This document shows, piece by piece, positions 25,506 through 36,479 of a DNA stretch of 64,000 nucleotides. The DNA comes from Margaritifera margaritifera (lineage: Eukaryota; Mollusca; Bivalvia; Unionida; Margaritiferidae): NCBI GenBank assembly GCA_029931535.1, contig JAQPZY010001157.1, forward strand, positions 1,048,001-1,112,000, in the 5' to 3' direction. Position 1 is the stretch's first letter; each line of letters opens with the position of its first letter. The notes below the pieces were generated by a model. That model made no database searches. It had not been told where the DNA came from and saw nothing but the letters and a program-made list of their open reading frames with translations. A program made the translations under genes and the position numbers.

Positions 25506-27442
25506 GTGGGGTGGGGTCTGTTCTAAAAACAGTTATTGATCCAGAAACGCTTCAACAGGTTCATCTCATTTTTCTGTATGATGATCAAGTTTACTTGGCA
25601 ATACAAATATAGAGAAAGTTACATACAACAAATGGGTTTATCCCGGTTCAAATAAGTTTTGAGATTTTGTCTAGATGGGTTACTTATAATTTGTGCTGGG
25701 TAATTATAAATGGCAGGAATTAAATTTGATATCAGGTATTTCTACATAATGGGAACTGAATGATCGAGTGTTGTACGTCTCATTGTTAATAGCAACAGGT
25801 CAAACTACATCTTTGTAAGTAGTTTGGAGCAAGACCATTGTCCATTTTAAACAAATAATCTGACTGATGCAAGGAATGGAAGACAATAAACAGACACATG
25901 TAAATGCAAAAATTTGATACTAGCTGTATTGATTAGTTCACTAGTTTTTCTTCCTATCACTGATTTTTCTTTTACAATTATCAAACAATGGAATAGCCTG
26001 TGGTTGTACAGTATAAATCACTTATCCCCGAGTATATTGTTTATTGTTAACTCAATGGCAAAGAAAACAAACCTGCAGATGAGCTGCTGTTGTATTTTTA
26101 GGTTATCAGTTCCTTCATGAAATTAACACGTCAATATCAAAGAAAACAAGCAGTGTTGATGACTTCTCTTGTGCTAGGTTAATTGTTTGCACATGAGCAC
26201 TTCTCTTTGAAAAGTGCACATGTAAACTACATGTATGTGACCATTTGTGATTTTTTAAAAAAAACTGCTACTTTGGTAATTAATACAAAATAGTATAGTT
26301 TCAAAAAAATTAACAATTTGAAATCTGAATACATTTTTAAGCAAAAATTTTTGCTTTTGCATGTTCATGCAGCAACCACCAGAACTATGCTTTCTTAAGT
26401 TTTAATTACCCCGCTATAATGCCATGACTGGATGTCGGAAGAAATCATACAATATATGAATGAGAACTCATGCATGGAGTAACCATCGGAACTTGTGCGA
26501 TTTTGTTTCACTTCAGTCAGGTATGAATGCGACTTTGTTATTAATTTCTTTGATGTTTATCGTTCTTTTCATTGCAGGGAGTACAGTATCACTGACTTTC
26601 ATACGATCATTAAAATATCATATTGTGCAAATTGAAAAAGAAATAAGGACATGAATGTATGTTTAGATTCTGATAACACAGTATTGAAGAAAAAAATTAG
26701 ATTAATTGCGCAAAATGTAGCATTAATACAGTTTGCGAGGCATTGTCATTATGTTAATATTATCTCAAATTTGATTTGGCATTGTGTATCATACATTATA
26801 TTCGTTAGAACAAGGAAATATTTATAATTAACTGAGCGATTACATTTTTTTCAGTATCAAAAAGTAAGCAAATTGCTCCCGAAAGTGATAAAAATGTAGA
26901 TAAATCGGTGCCTCTCTCTGTCTAAACCTCTTTAGAGCATTCTTGCAGGGGTCATAAACAGTAAACCACACCAATATTATCGAGACCATGTCCACTCCGT
27001 GTTGGTGATTAGATGCGACTCCGCAAGAAAGCGTGGTGTGCAGAGCTATTCTCTGCAAGACACTGGCAACTCCATCAGGACACACAGAGAGATGGTGTAG
27101 GTTTTTTTTCTTAATCCTCTCCACTCTATCCACCCCCACTGCGAAGTGTGGGGTTCCAAAAAATCACATAAGCTGTACTGTATATATATATATTCAAGTT
27201 TTCCAGATTGTAGGTATCAAATTACAAAGTTCTAAGCTTATAACCATGAAAATGTAATAAGCTATTTCAAAGTTACATATCAAAATGCATACACTGAAGT
27301 TTATGAAAACATAAGTTTTTAGTTATTACAGTGAATTCCAACATTCTGGTCAACATTATATTCATTTCTATTAATAACACTCAATTTATCATCCATTAAT
27401 ACATTCTCTACATCTACATACTGATAGACTGTAAATACCAAC
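23170..27442. other. Receptor intron; microsatellites, no gene recognised
   Basis: (GA)n at about 25,478-25,504, a C12 run near 24,782, and a short CG-richer patch at 23,950-24,110 with CCCCACACTTCGAGGTGGGG, partly echoed at 27,130-27,150. A 64-codon plus frame at 26,460-26,654 has one hydrophobic stretch but neither promoter nor splice support. No domain seen elsewhere. Confidence 0.4.
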
Positions 27443-27467
27443 CTTTCTCCCTCTTCTTTTGTTCTAT
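27443..27467 (-). CDS. 25-nt microexon in the receptor cytoplasmic tail
   Basis: Minus strand CATATTTACAG acceptor, 25 nt, then AAAG|GTTGGTA donor. With one base from the TM exon and one given to the next exon it reads YRTKEEGE in frame, an acidic/basic charged stretch. Skipping it would shift the frame (25 is not a multiple of three), so it is either constitutive or its skipping makes a truncated tail. Support is the splice-site pair and the exact phase bridge from TM exon to the exon at 15.1 kb. Confidence 0.6.
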
Positions 27468-27929
27468 CTGTAAATATGAAATAAAAGTTTAAATTAAATA
27501 CTGTTTAGAGACATGAGAGAGTACTGAATTTGTGAATTAGAAAATTAATCTTTGGCATGAATTTGTAAGCCTCATCAACTACTTAAAACTGAGATCTTCG
27601 AAATAATGGAGATGCCACAGGCATACAAAAAATTAAATGTTCTGGTAATCTTTGGAATTCCCAATCCAACTTTTTTTGTAGTCCATCAGAAAAAGCATTG
27701 CATTTTGTGCCTGCAAGCATTACTGTTAGTAGTGATATATTATGCATGTTCACTGTCATAAATTTGAAAAGCTGTAATTTGATTGGTGCATCAAAAGGTC
27801 AAGATAACATGACCTCATATTATTGCTTACATGGAATAAGAATGTTCATATTGCAACATAATATTAATATAAGCCAACATAGTTTAACCAACTTAAATAT
27901 CTTGCTGATTTGATGATAATTCAACTTAC

Positions 27930-28049
27930 AAGACTCCCCGCTGCTTCTCCGACGATAGCACAGGAAGTAGATGAGCACAATGATGAGAACAACACCTGCG
28001 ATTGATCCTATCACAGCTCCTGCTATAACACCAGCTTCTGAAGTACTGC
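27930..28049 (-). CDS. Exon: transmembrane segment of the receptor
   Basis: This 120-nt exon begins after GTTTTATAG and ends GAGTCTT|GTAAGT. It encodes a short STSEAG lead, then a single hydrophobic helix of about 23 residues (from GVIAGAVIGSIAG to IYFLCY) with small-residue GxxxG-type spacing that favours helix packing, then RRR, a classic cytoplasmic stop-transfer. Orientation is therefore Ig domain outside, tail inside. Ends in phase 1, matching the microexon downstream. Confidence 0.82.
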
Positions 28050-28484
28050 CTATAAAACAACCAAAAACGTGTACAACATTTGTTGTTGCTACAAAATTTA
28101 GATAAATCTTCTTTACTGACCCTAAAGAGTAGTTTACAAATAAAACCTTAAACATATTCTACATGAATCAATTTTGATACCATTGCTCTAATGTATTACC
28201 AATAACTTCAAATATGCATTATTTTTCAATTTCAACACTTCTACAGCATAATAAAAGTTCGCCCTGATTTTGAAAAAGTGCAGTACAACAACTCCAAGGT
28301 ACAATTAAGGTTGAGAACAAAACCTAGCTTAACAGAACACACCATGTATTTATCAGGGTTTAATGGCATGTCAGCACAATAATACTATATGGTGTTGATT
28401 AAAAAGTAAAGTTCTAAAAATGTATATATAAAGAATTGCTCAACAGAATATAGAAAAAACAGTATTCATGGACCAAAACTTCCC

Positions 28485-28650
28485 CACCACTATGCCTGAA
28501 AACTAACCTAAATACAAGAACTTGACTCCTGTATGGATGGACCAACAAGGATAACACAGTATGTTCCACCAGTGCCTGAAACTAACCTAAATACAAAATA
28601 ACTGGAGCAATGTATGGGTGGATGGACAAAAGTAACACAGTATTTCTGTA
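28485..28650 (+). repeat. Two-copy tandem duplication, about 80 bp
   Basis: TGCCTGAAAACTAACCTAAATAC at about 28,492 and TGCCTGAAACTAACCTAAATAC at about 28,573 each lead to a TATGGRTGGAYGGACMA..AACACAGTAT segment. Diverged direct repeat. Confidence 0.65.
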
Positions 28651-29719
28651 CCACATTCATGATGGGGCATAAAAACTGATTGAAGACATGAAAACAATAT
28701 ACAAACATGGTCAGGAAAGACCTGACAATTCCCATGTAGATGTATATGATGTAATGGTAAGTATTAAAAAAAAGAGTGATTTCGAGACTGAATTTTCATC
28801 AAGACATCAAGCACGAGGCAAACGGTCAAATGTAGGCAGCAGAGTCTAAATAAGTTATAGCAGTCATGCTAAAATTGTAATGATTGTGAATTCACTTTAA
28901 TTGGTGAGCCACCAATTTTCATGAATATGAATTGTAGTTGATACAAACCACAAATTTAAAGGCCCAACAAACAATGATCCATCTGTAAAAGAAATAGGAC
29001 ATCCTTGCTCAATCCATACATTTCAGAAGCAAAGAAATCATTTTCCCTAAAATCATGAAAATTTATATCCACAAAAATAAATGAATTCACACTATATTGT
29101 TTGTAAAAATATATTTTTTTTAGTAAATTATGTTTCTCTGAAAATACTTAACCTGATCTCATTAACGTTAGGAAGATACTTCGCTGCCTCTCAAGTCCAG
29201 CAATCGCGGGAAGATGAAAATTCATCTTTCATGTCTATATTCCCAACCCTTCCTCTTACCTCCCCTCACCACTGCTAGGTGGCTACAGGATGCTAGCATT
29301 TGTGGGAAGGTGTGGGAGGGTATAATAATAACGTGATTAGATAAGTATTCTTGGAGAAACATAACTTACTAAAATATGTGCTTTCTCTTTTGATTACATT
29401 CCCTGATCACATTAATGTTAGGAGAACAGGTAGTAGGAGAAGGTAATGCTGAGCATCCTACCTCTACTATGGTTACCCTCGAGGGAATAAGGATTCTTCC
29501 CTTTATGAGGGTAAGCTGCATTCCAAATATCAGAACAGCACAATTGTTTGTTACTTACAGTGTAGGCTGTAATGACAGTACCCATGTAAGAGAAAAGGAA
29601 GCTATGACTTTTTCTTACAGAGTAAATCACCGGGCAAATCCAGTGAAAGCACTGTTCTACATCCTTGGTAAGGTTGTGTTGACTTTAAACTGGTCTGGTG
29701 ATGATCTGGGCTGCAGCCA

Positions 29720-30240
29720 CCAGAACTACCAGATTCAATTTTGCCTCTGTGGGGCTAAATCACACAGATAGAAGCTCGAGAAGGTTGACTGTGCATGCCA
29801 GCTAACTGCATCGGATTGCCACATTCTGTTTGAACATCAGGCTTGTGGATATAGCTCTGATTTCATGAGCTGAAATTTTCATGAGGCATACTTGATCTCA
29901 AGATTTTGGAATACGTTGAGTGTATTACCCACTTTAGCTGTGATGCCAGGGATTGGGTGGTTATATCGTCTTTCCCCAGCTTGACCTTGAGAAAGAGGCA
30001 TTGCTGGGTCCCTGGCACTTTCACATGTGCTTTATGTAGTGTTTGAGCACGCAGACTGGGTCCTGCATCACTGCTTCCATAGACTTGTAGATTGAGGAGA
30101 GGGTATGAATGACCACTCTTTGATTGCCCTTCGACAGCAGCCTAGTTGCATCATCAGGACCACAAAACCATCTGATCTAAACTGTAGATAGTTTGGGTCC
30201 ACCTAAAGGGCATACAACTCACTGACCCTTCATGCTGAAG
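29720..30240 (-). pseudogene. DIRS-like tyrosine recombinase relic
   Basis: Minus-strand frames, interrupted by stops, show the landmarks of a DIRS-type tyrosine recombinase in the right order: ELYAL..DPNYLQFRSDG near 30,236-30,170, DPVCVLKHYIKH near 30,070-30,025 (where the usual catalytic Arg of CPVRAL is Cys), and SAHEIRAISTS near 29,880-29,845, holding the HxxR box. The nucleophile Tyr block is not clear. Next to it on the minus strand, 30,432-30,250 encodes an acidic stretch (SDSDSPSQVGHILGEYLLD) that may be the end of the element's gag. Confidence 0.55.
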
Positions 30241-30450
30241 CCAGAACTATCAAGAATTTTCCATGAGAACATCTATCACTACATCAAGCAGATATTCACC
30301 CAGGATATGTCCCACCTGAGAGGGGCTATCAGAATCACTTTGCATTTGTGGCTCCTCACGTTTTGAATTATAATCAGTACCAAGACTGTTGGGGGGGGGG
30401 GGCACATTGACTTTGGCACATAAGGTCGCCATTGTTTAATCTGAAATGAC
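30241..30450 (-). pseudogene. Acidic fragment, possible DIRS gag end
   Basis: Minus frame with VPPPPNSLGTDYNSKREEP then SDSDSPSQVGHILGEYLLD, directly upstream of the recombinase relic. A poly-G run at 30,389-30,401 codes for the proline run. Assignment rests on position only. Confidence 0.3.
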
Positions 30451-30489
30451 AAGAATGACAAAAAACCCCATAAATAACAACCCAAAAGT

Positions 30490-32965
30490 TCTCACATATA
30501 ACAGCAAGAGTCTCTCAAAGGGACTGACACTCTACTGGAGTGAAACAATTTCCAGAAATTCAAGATAAGATGATTTCTTCCTTTTAACTGCTGAGTGTTT
30601 AAACCATCTCTGATATTGTTCAGTGATAACAAGATTTTCAAATTAGCTGCTGTGGTGGATATATTGGATGTCAGATTGGCTCCATTATCATTTAGGACAA
30701 AGTATTAGAAGTCTTTTGGTGAAAACCTAATGTCATAATGATCATCCATTCAGCAGGAGAAGTGACAACAAGATTTTCAAGACAGCTGTCGTGGCAGCCA
30801 TATTGGATATATGACTGGCACCATTTTCATTTGGGACCAACTAGGCATCATAAGAAGTCTACTGGTGAAAACCTCATGTTGATAAAGCCATCCATTTGGG
30901 AGGAGAGATAACAATATTTTCAAGATAGCCACCATGCTGGCCATATTGAGGGTTAGTCACTTTCATAAAGAACCAACTAGACACCATAAAAACTCTTGTG
31001 ATGAAAACCCCATGTCAAAATGACTTTCCATTTAAGAGCAGCAGCTAAAACAAGATTTTCAAGATGACAACATACTGGATGTCAGATCAGCACCATTTTA
31101 ATTTAGGATCAACAAAAGCACTTTTTCATTTAGCACCAACTAGACATTATAAGAAGTCTTCTGGTGAAAACCCCATGTCAATATAAATTTCAATTCAGGT
31201 TAAGTAGTGACAACAAGATTTTCAACATGGCTACTGTGACAGCCATATTCGACTTCAGATCAGCACCATTTTCATTTAGAACTAACTAGACATCACAATA
31301 AGTCATCTAGTAAAAACCTCATGTTGATACGATTATAAATACAGGAGGTGTAGCAATAACAAGAACAAGATCTTTAAGATGGTTGATGTGGTGGCCATAT
31401 TGGATGTCAGATCGGCACCCTTGTCATTTAGGACCAACTAGACATCATAAGAAGTCTTTAAGTGAAAACCTCCTTCTGATAGAACCATCCATTCAGGAGA
31501 AATAGTGATAACAAGATATTCAAGATGGCCACTGTTGTGGCCATATTGGATCTTAGATCAGCACCATTTTCATTTAAGACCAACTGGGCATCATAAAAAG
31601 TCTTTTCTTGAAAACCCCATGTTGATATGACATTCTGTTCAGAGGGAGTTGTGACAACAAGATTTTCAAGATGGCTGCCATGGTGGCCATATTGGCAGTC
31701 AGATTGGCACCATTTTAATTGAGGACCGACTAGACATCATAAGAAGTTTTTTTAGTGAAAAACCCATGTCGGTACACCTGTTCATTCAGGACAAGTAATG
31801 ACATGATATTCAATATGGCTGCTGGATGTCCAAGATCATGTCCATCAGGCACCATTTTCATATAGGGCCAACTAGACACCACAAGAAGTCTTTTAGTGAA
31901 AATCCCATGTCGATAAAGCCATCGGTTCAGGAGTAGCAATAACAAGATTTTTAAGACGGTACTGCGGTGGCCATATTGGATGTCAGCTTGGCACCATTTT
32001 CATTTAGGACCTACTAGACATCATGAAAAGTCTTTTAGTGAAAACCCCGAGCAGATATGAACAGCTGTTAGGAGAATTTGTGATAACAAGGTTTTCAAGA
32101 GGGCCACCATGATGGCTACAACGGATGTCCAACAAGCATCATTTTCATTTAGGACAAACTAGACATCACAAGATGTCTTTTAGTGAAAAACCCATGTCAG
32201 TATGACCATAAATTCAGGAGGAGCAGAGATAACAAGATTTTCAAGATGGCCACGATGTCGTCCATACAGGGGCAACATTTACACTAGTCCAGTGACCCAT
32301 GGCTAGTAAAAATGTTCCGTTACTAGTGGAATTTGCTTGTAGTTACTCCAATAGACTAGTGAGAATAAGAAAAAAAAAATGAAAAACAAAAACAAGGAAA
32401 ACAAAACAGAAAGAACAGAAAAGAAAGAAATGAGTACAACCAAGTCCATCCTGATGTGGCAAGAAACTCTAAAAATGAAACAAAATAAAAATAAAAAATG
32501 AAATTCCAACTTCCATCCCAGGATGTAACCAACCACTAAAATCTTGCAGGGACTAGACATTTTTGAATCCACACAAATCCTTGGTGAACAAATTTGCAAG
32601 GCACCAATCCCTTCCATATTGGACATCTGATGGATACGATTTGCATTTAGGACCAACCAGACAACATAAAAAGTCTCTTAGTTAAAACCCCATATAAATA
32701 CAAATATCTGTTCAGGAGGAGTAGCGATAAAACAATTTTCAAGATGGAGGTCATGACAGCCATAGTGATGTCTGATCAGCATCATTTTATTTTAGGACCA
32801 AATAGATGTAAGAACTCTTTTAGTGAAAATCCCATGTTGATATGACCATCCTTTAAGAATAGGGAGTGATAAAAAAAACCTGGACCTTAGGATAAATGCA
32901 TGTCAAGTAGTTTGGGAGGAGTAATGATAACAGTCTTGTGCTGACATATGACATAAGCTGGTCTA
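30490..32965 (+). repeat. Pearl-like element 3, about eleven 146-bp units
   Basis: Head GAGTCTCTCAAAGGGACTGAC at about 30,508. The marker ACTAGACATCATAAGAAG and variants recur at about 30,840, 30,972, 31,138, 31,285, 31,437, 31,582, 31,730, 31,870, 32,012 and 32,158, i.e. every 140-150 bp. An unrelated AT-rich stretch of about 340 bp (32,270-32,615) interrupts one unit. The tail at 32,880-32,960 matches those of elements 1 and 2. Confidence 0.8.
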
Positions 32966-33799
32966 TGGGCACCAAAGCTAAAAATTGGTATAGAAAGTTT
33001 GGAAGTCTGAACAGGCCTTGTTTATGCAGACAAAGTCAGTGTACAAAGTTCAGTTTATGTCAATTTTAGCTAGAAGAATAGCAAAGCTATTGGTAGTGAC
33101 AGCCCAAACTCCAAAGTGTATGGTTTCAGAAATGTACTTTTTTTTTATTGGGGGATGGGGGTCAACTCATTTTAATGATGTAATAGTCTTACGTGTTGCA
33201 ATTGCGTTGCTTACCCTTCCAGGACTGAAATTACCCTCGTCCGTATAATAAAAATTCCATACTGCCATTGAATGGAAAGTTCTAGAAAGTTGAGAACTAG
33301 AAAGAACACAAACCCAGTCAGTTTCCCATGTCACAGGCCTATGAGCAGTAGCTGTCATCCTTTTTTGGGACACAGACTACAAGTGGGACATTAGAGCAGG
33401 GTGGGAGGAGGGAATCTAGCAATAGTGACAGGTAAGTATGACATCATTAAAATTGTTCCCCCCCAACTACATTTTACTATCAGTAACAAGTTAACTGTCG
33501 CTATTGCATTGTTGAATTTGCCAGTGCAGTGGGAGGCTGATGGCCTCAAAACTTACAAAAAATGGATATACTAACCCTTACGGTAGGAAAGTTGTATCTG
33601 CTTGGGCTAATTTTTGTGCTGCGACAGTGGACTATAAAGAAAATATGCCTTCACTCTGGTGCACCAAAGAACAAAGGTAGGAGAAGGTAGTGTGTTACCG
33701 CCAAAACACGGCTTTCCTAACATCCTCCAATGATGAACGAGTTAGATAGGCCCATGGCTTTAATCTTTATGAATGAAAGGTAACTCTTGGTAAGGGACT

Positions 33800-34958
33800 G
33801 ATAAGCTCTCTTGATTATCAGTGCAATCCACCTACAAATAGTGTTTGCTGAAATATCATCAAGGCCCTCAAGGGAAGGAAAAGACACTTCCTACCCTTCC
33901 TTCTCCCTTTACAAGTGGCTACACAGAACTGAAAAGCCATAACTGGGCATAGGAGTTGATTTTGATCATCCTCAGCACAGATACCACTGAGACTGGGATC
34001 TCTATAGAGAGTGAAGCAAACTGGATAGAATTTTCTTGTCCTCTGAGCTTGAGGACTTGGGACACAAATCATAGGGTAGAAGGTGGTAAACTTCATTTAC
34101 CGCCTTATCAAAAGACCAGATCTCTTCATACTCTGCCCCCCTGAGTTGATGGATGGGAGGAGGCTGGGGACCCAAAGTGAGGAGGTGCCATCTCAGCCTG
34201 TTATTCGGTGAACTAATTAGAGTCCACTAAGACTGATAGGACATCTTCATCCTGCTCTCGCTCCTGGGAGGCACAAATTTGTGACCCCTCGAGTCTCTGA
34301 TGCGGGGGAGACCTGGGGGTAGGGGAGCCTTGTCTTGTAACTCCTCACATGGAGCTAGGGAACTGTTCCTAGTGGCAGACTTGGCCAGAGGATGAGAACA
34401 CTTCTCTACTATCCTCAAGGATACGAGGGAAGAAGACCAGCCCCCCCCCTCCTTCCTTTTTGTCTCCACATGAGCCTTGGGATGGACCCTGGACCTAACC
34501 CTAATAGGCACTGACTGGGTGAACAACCATCCGGGGTCCAAGGGCCTTATACATCTCCATAGAAACTGATTCCATATACTCTGGGATCGAGGAGTGCCCT
34601 TGTCCACTGAAAAGCTAATCTTCTTTTGAGACCCAAAGGCACTCAGAGAAGGATCCAGTGTGTTCTAGAGATGAGGCGGAAGAAGGCCCTTTCTTCCTCA
34701 ACTTATAAGTGCCTCCATTTTCGGCGAGGTCCCAGACCTCGTCCAACCATAAACAGCAGAACAGACACCTGTCTGTTGGCAATTAGTACAAGCAAGGCAG
34801 GTCGGGTGCGTATCCCATGCGGCTTTCTTATGCCCACATTTACCTGCACTTTGCTTTGACATACTGTTGCAAAAAGAAAATTCTGAAAACAAGGAACAAT
34901 AATAACAAAGGTTGATTATAATAGTAATGAATGGCGTGAGACCTGAAGTCAAATGCAA
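33800..34958 (-). pseudogene. DIRS-like gag relic
   Basis: Minus-strand frame near 34,860-34,700 has KCGHKKAAWDTHPTCLAC then CQQTGVCSAV, a Cys/His cluster with the DxHxxCxxC spacing seen in DIRS-type gag proteins. Downstream minus frames (34,607-34,227; 34,190-33,818) continue with Arg/Ser/Pro-rich text and a EEIWSFDKAVNEVYHLLP segment typical of the gag C-terminal part. Frames are broken in several places. Could belong to the same element as the recombinase at 29.7-30.2 kb, with element 3 inserted between, but the RT and RNase H regions were not found. Confidence 0.42.
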
Positions 34959-35109
34959 TCTAATATCAGCAATACTTTCCCTGCAAGTACGGTATTGATG
35001 ACAATGACGAGTAGTGTCAGACTTGTTGTCAAACCTGATCTAACATCAGTGATACTTAACCCCAGTATTAATGGCAATGAATGTTGATGAGCTAGCAAAA
35101 CACAATATT

Positions 35110-36065
35110 ATTATAATGAATAACAAGAGTCCCTCAAAGGGACTGACACTCTACTGGCTGAAAAGAATTTCCAGGAATTCAAGATAAGACCATTTCATCC
35201 TTTTAACTGTGGAGTGTTGAAACCATCTTTGATATTCTTCAGTGATAACAAGATTTTCAAATTAGCTGCTGCAGTGGACATATTGAATATCATTTTGGCA
35301 CCATTTGCGTTTAGGAAAAAAAAAGCATCATAAGAAGTCTTCTGGTGGAAACCCAATGTTGATACTACTTTCCATTTTGGAGGAGTAATGATAAGATTTT
35401 CAAGATGGATGCTATGGTGTCCATTTTTTATGTCATATTAGCACCATTTCTATTTAGTACCAACTAGACATCATAATAAGTCTTTTGGTAAAAGCACAAT
35501 GTCTATATGACCAGCCATTTAGGAGAAGTAGTGATAACAAGATTTTCATGATGGCCATTGTGGTAGTCATATTAGAAGTCACATCAGCACCATTTAATTT
35601 ATGAGCAACTAGACATCATAAGAAGTCTTTCGGTGAAAACCCCATGCTGATATGACCGTTCATTCAGGAGAAATAGTGACAAGATCTTCAAGATGGCCAC
35701 TGTGGCAGGTATATTGAATATCTGAATGGCACCATTAGGACCAACTAGACATCATAAGAAGTTGTTAAGTAAAGACCCCATGCTGACACAACCATCCATT
35801 CAGGAAGAGTAGTGATAACAATATTTTCAAGACAGCCGATGTGGTGGCCATAGAGGAAATCAGATCGACACCATTTTTATTTTGGACAAACTATACATCA
35901 TAAGAAGTCTTCTGGTGAAAACCCCATGGCAATATTACTTTTCATTCAGGAGGATTAGCAACAAGATTTTCAAGATGGCCATTGTGACTGCCATATTGGA
36001 CATCAGATCGGCACCATTTTCATTTTGCACCAACTAGACATCAAAAGAAGTCTATAAAGGACACC
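35110..36065 (+). repeat. Pearl-like element 4, about six 146-bp units
   Basis: Head GAGTCCCTCAAAGGGACTGAC at 35,127; unit markers ACTAGACATCAT at about 35,463, 35,608, 35,745, then ACTATACATCAT at 35,889 and 36,031. The tail is absent; the array stops at AAAAGAAGTCTATAAAGG, 120 bp before the receptor stalk exon. Confidence 0.75.
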
Positions 36066-36186
36066 TGCCAATAAAGCACAAGGACAAATTTGTGTGGTCC
36101 CTTGAGCATCCTATATTGACAAATATCACAGTATCTAATGAATCTATGTTTTTCCTTTGTTGAAGATTTTTAGCATATATATATAC

Positions 36187-36225
36187 CTGTTGATGTACCG
36201 GTTTTGGCTGTCACACCTGAAGAAG
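36187..36225 (-). CDS. Exon: extracellular Ser/Thr stalk of the receptor
   Basis: A 39-nt exon between a TTTTATTTTTCAG acceptor and an ACAG|GTATATAT donor. In the phase set by its neighbours it reads SSGVTAKTGTST, a short Ser/Thr/Gly linker typical of the membrane-proximal stalk of Ig receptors and a likely O-glycosylation target. It is too short to find by coding statistics; the support is the phase match on both sides (2+36+1) and the fit between Ig and TM exons. It is separated from the Ig exon by a 22.6-kb intron that contains the Polinton-like block. Confidence 0.65.
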
Positions 36226-36479
36226 CTGAAAAATAAAACAACAAGTGAATTATAATGCTACAAATGCAAGTTATTCCATGGGTTTCTATATGTCATGTAG
36301 AATCTTCTGAGCTGACAAAGAGCTTGTTTGCTCCAGCTCATTAGCTATCTGTCATACTCTGACTCCACTCCAGTTTTTATTGCAGGCAGAAAGCAGAATT
36401 TAGCACAGTGACTTGAAATAAAATGATTGTTATAAAAGTCAAATATGAACATTATTTACTGGTTTTATAAAAGCAGGCC

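Noticed and set aside
26460..26654. 64-codon plus frame with a hydrophobic segment
   Set aside because: No homology signature, splice support or start context; expected by chance in AT-rich DNA.
34227..34607. 126-codon minus frame as an independent host gene
   Set aside because: Its composition and neighbours (Cys/His gag cluster upstream, gag-like text downstream) fit a broken retroelement gag.
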